Part shown: piece after piece, positions 62,231 through 64,000 of the stretch
Layout: every line of letters starts with the position of its first letter
Position numbering within the stretch: the first letter of the stretch is position 1
NCBI GenBank assembly: GCA_030407315.1
Contig: JALQPE010001828.1
Span: 1-64,000, forward strand
Direction of reading: 5' to 3'
Source of the DNA: Asparagopsis taxiformis
Lineage: Eukaryota; Rhodophyta; Florideophyceae; Bonnemaisoniales; Bonnemaisoniaceae
DNA length: 64,000 bases
Notes under the pieces: model-generated
Told to the model about the DNA's origin: nothing
Database searches by the model: none
What the model saw: only the letters and a program-made list of their open reading frames with translations
Position numbers and translations under genes: made by a program

Positions 62231-64000
62231 CTAGCCGTCGGAAAACTGTTCTTCCTCTTCGTCCTCACTATGATAGTGAACTAGATATCCAGGTTGTCCC
62301 GGCAGAAGAGGCACTACCGGGGCCACACTCGGTGTGTGCATTACATCCTTGCGAGGTTCTGTCGTCTTCATCCGCATCATTCGGAGCTGCCCTGTCTTCG
62401 GCCTACCATCTTTCTTGACCGGGATGGGAACAACTGTCTTGTGGCGAACATTGACAGGTGCCGGTTGACTTTGCCTTGCAGACCGGCGCGGAGCATTGGC
62501 GATGACTTCTTCTTCGAATCCCAACCGCCTGATGAAACCAAACGAAACATTGTCGGGAATCGGATACGACGCATTCCTGAAATACGTGTGATACCTCGTT
62601 GTCGTGTGTGACACAACTCTGTCGACATGCCCTGCCCCGGCATGTTGTACATGGCCGTGACCGATGAAGACTGAACGTGGCGGAACGATTACCTTCTTCA
62701 GCTTCATCGTCTTGGCGTACATATCTAATTCCAGCGCTTTGGAAAAGACGTACTTGTGGGACCCTGGACACACCCAGATAGGGAATGGGTCATCTCCGTT
62801 GGCAATAACAAAGTAACCCGGAAGTTGATCTTTGCGGTCGCGAGGAGGAACAGGGAAATCATTGTGTGGGACCTGCCGAGGACACCCCTTTCCCGTTATC
62901 AAAAACCGTCCCCCAGATGCCGGCATGACAAGTTTTTCTCCCGGTAAACCGCACTCCTCCAGCCCTATCAGCCGGACAAGGATTCCCAACCACACATCCA
63001 GCAGGGCTCGCCGCGTCACAAACTTGAACCGGTCGATATGCGTCTCATCGTTCTCGGCATAGTCAACCAGGCAGTGGCGCGTAGACGTGAAGCGAGCCCT
63101 CCCCTCATTCCGGTTCTTCTCATCTGTTTCATCGTCCCCCGTATTGACAATGGGACTCCACAGCTGCCGGTTCCCAGGGTCTTTGTGCACCTGCTCCCCC
63201 TCCCATGTTCCCAAGAAGTACCGAAACAATTCCTGGTTAGGAATTTCTTCCATGAGACCCAAGTCAAATGGGAACTTGTCCGACGCATCGAGGTAGCTTA
63301 CATCCGCGAAATTGTGCATCACCGTATACCCTCGCTCGTTGATTTCCGTTCGGCAATTGTGGAAGTACGCCATACCAGTGCCGGCCTCATACGAATCCTT
63401 CCAGCTTGTAGACATTCGCGCAACCTGAGCGAAGTCCAGCCTCGAGGGTAGAAACGTCGATGTAGGCTCACACATCGCCTTGGCAGCCATCTTCCACGCT
63501 GCGAAAAACATCGGATAGATGGTGTCGATCCCCAAAACAAGATGACGAGCCCGATGTTGTTCCGGAATATGCAGCCCCTCAAACACAGGGTCCATCGCCA
63601 CTTGCTTCAAATACCTCACCTCTCTGCCCTCCTCATCGATTTCCACACTCTCCAATAACAACCTGAGCTCAATCGGGGGCAGACAGCCAACCCTCACCGA
63701 TGCGATGACGTCCGCGGGACGCTGCGCCAGATGATGCCCTTCGGCTCGGTCTTTGACTTCAAAATCGTCAGGAAGAGATGGCATACGGTCGTCGAACAGG
63801 AGGTCGTGTTCAGAAGGAGAGTCACGAACGATGTAACTGTCTTCATCGACTTCGACTCCTTCCGGAACAGTGAGTGTAATTGTCACTTCGCGGACCCCCT
63901 TGCTTTCGACTTGGCCCTCATCTGCACTGTTGTTTTCTTCCTCGTCCGAAACGTTATGGACAGATTCTTGGTTGGAGGGAGTCGCACCAGCACGTTGGTT
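62231..64000 (-). CDS. PhyH-like 2OG-Fe(II) dioxygenase half of a ParB-dioxygenase gene, open, partial at the window edge
   Basis: Open from the window end (64,000) to the stop at 62,231, with at least 589 codons visible. It is the undamaged counterpart of 12,483-14,235: the two one-base deletions of that copy are absent, and small differences include DFEVKDRAEG versus DFEDRAEG. Features in order: acidic linker, EGVEVDEDSYIVRD, RRALLDVWLGILVRLIG, H-N-D iron motif (CPRQVPHNDFPVP), FVIANGDDPFPIWVCPGSHK, distal His (GHGHVQHAGAGH), Arg of VDRVV and an acidic C-terminus (EDEEEEQFSDG). All metal ligands are present, so it may be active. The ParB half is expected beyond the window in the same direction, possibly in another frame as at 12.45 kb. 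The frame near 63,886 has a GTG but no Met, so translation must start upstream. Confidence 0.85.
   Translation of the reverse strand, partial: NQRAGATPSNQESVHNVSDEEENNSADEGQVESKGVREVTITLTVPEGVEVDEDSYIVRDSPSEHDLLFDDRMPSLPDDFEVKDRAEGHHLAQRPADVIASVRVGCLPPIELRLLLESVEIDEEGREVRYLKQVAMDPVFEGLHIPEQHRARHLVLGIDTIYPMFFAAWKMAAKAMCEPTSTFLPSRLDFAQVARMSTSWKDSYEAGTGMAYFHNCRTEINERGYTVMHNFADVSYLDASDKFPFDLGLMEEIPNQELFRYFLGTWEGEQVHKDPGNRQLWSPIVNTGDDETDEKNRNEGRARFTSTRHCLVDYAENDETHIDRFKFVTRRALLDVWLGILVRLIGLEECGLPGEKLVMPASGGRFLITGKGCPRQVPHNDFPVPPRDRKDQLPGYFVIANGDDPFPIWVCPGSHKYVFSKALELDMYAKTMKLKKVIVPPRSVFIGHGHVQHAGAGHVDRVVSHTTTRYHTYFRNASYPIPDNVSFGFIRRLGFEEEVIANAPRRSARQSQPAPVNVRHKTVVPIPVKKDGRPKTGQLRMMRMKTTEPRKDVMHTPSVAPVVPLLPGQPGYLVHYHSEDEEEEQFSDG

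Overview
The window looks like nuclear DNA of a eukaryote with compact, almost intron-free genes, pyrimidine-rich leaders before start codons, no operons, and very dense palindromic, satellite and inverted repeats. Broken genes near 46-50 kb combine an NB-ARC-like segment, two glycosyltransferase segments and Sel1-like repeats. My best guess is a repeat-rich alga, perhaps a red alga. That is a low-confidence inference from style, not from a marker gene. No rRNA, tRNA or CRISPR array was recognised.

Layout. 0-3.1 kb: decayed sequence, including a broken coiled-coil gene. 3.3-10 kb: a gene region with a beta-class DPPY-type DNA methyltransferase fused to a SET domain (5.45-8.64 kb), flanked by inverted arrays of satellite A. 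10.3-14.2 kb: a ParB-like domain protein followed by a 2-oxoglutarate/Fe(II) dioxygenase (PhyH-like) half, frame-broken. 14.5-17.5 kb: satellite A, then 1.65-kb block B. 17.5-29.5 kb: four genes with similar CT-rich leaders. These are a hypothetical gene, an intact 1003-aa ParB-dioxygenase fusion, a second fusion broken in its dioxygenase half, and a second hypothetical gene; hairpin repeat C separates them. 29.6-32.3 kb: a gene truncated by block B. 32.3-40.2 kb: a large inverted repeat of satellite A sequence around a 2.6-kb loop. 40.7-43.2 kb: tandem repeats, among them an alternating series of 27-nt and 12-nt segments flanked by splice-like signals. 43.2-43.9 kb: a possible Tudor-like gene. 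44-45.6 kb: a hairpin cluster. 46.4-50.3 kb: the NB-ARC/glycosyltransferase/Sel1 pseudogene. 51.5-54.7 kb: another decayed ParB-dioxygenase gene. 55.7-64 kb: two tandem units of [dioxygenase gene end + satellite A + block B], inverted relative to the 10-17.5 kb unit.

Interpretation. The recurring theme is a multicopy family of proteins joining a ParB/sulfiredoxin-type domain (DG-x-HR motif) to a PhyH-like oxygenase (H-x-D...H). Each copy sits inside repeat-bounded units that appear to move or duplicate. A DNA-methyltransferase/SET fusion lies in the same repeat setting. Together they could form a DNA- and histone-modifying toolkit carried by a mobile element. The domains are seen in the sequence; the joint function and the mobility are inference. 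Most copies carry stops or one-base frameshifts. Only 20,526-23,537 is fully intact, and 62,231-64,000 is open as far as the window shows. Some frame breaks could be sequencing errors in short G or C runs.
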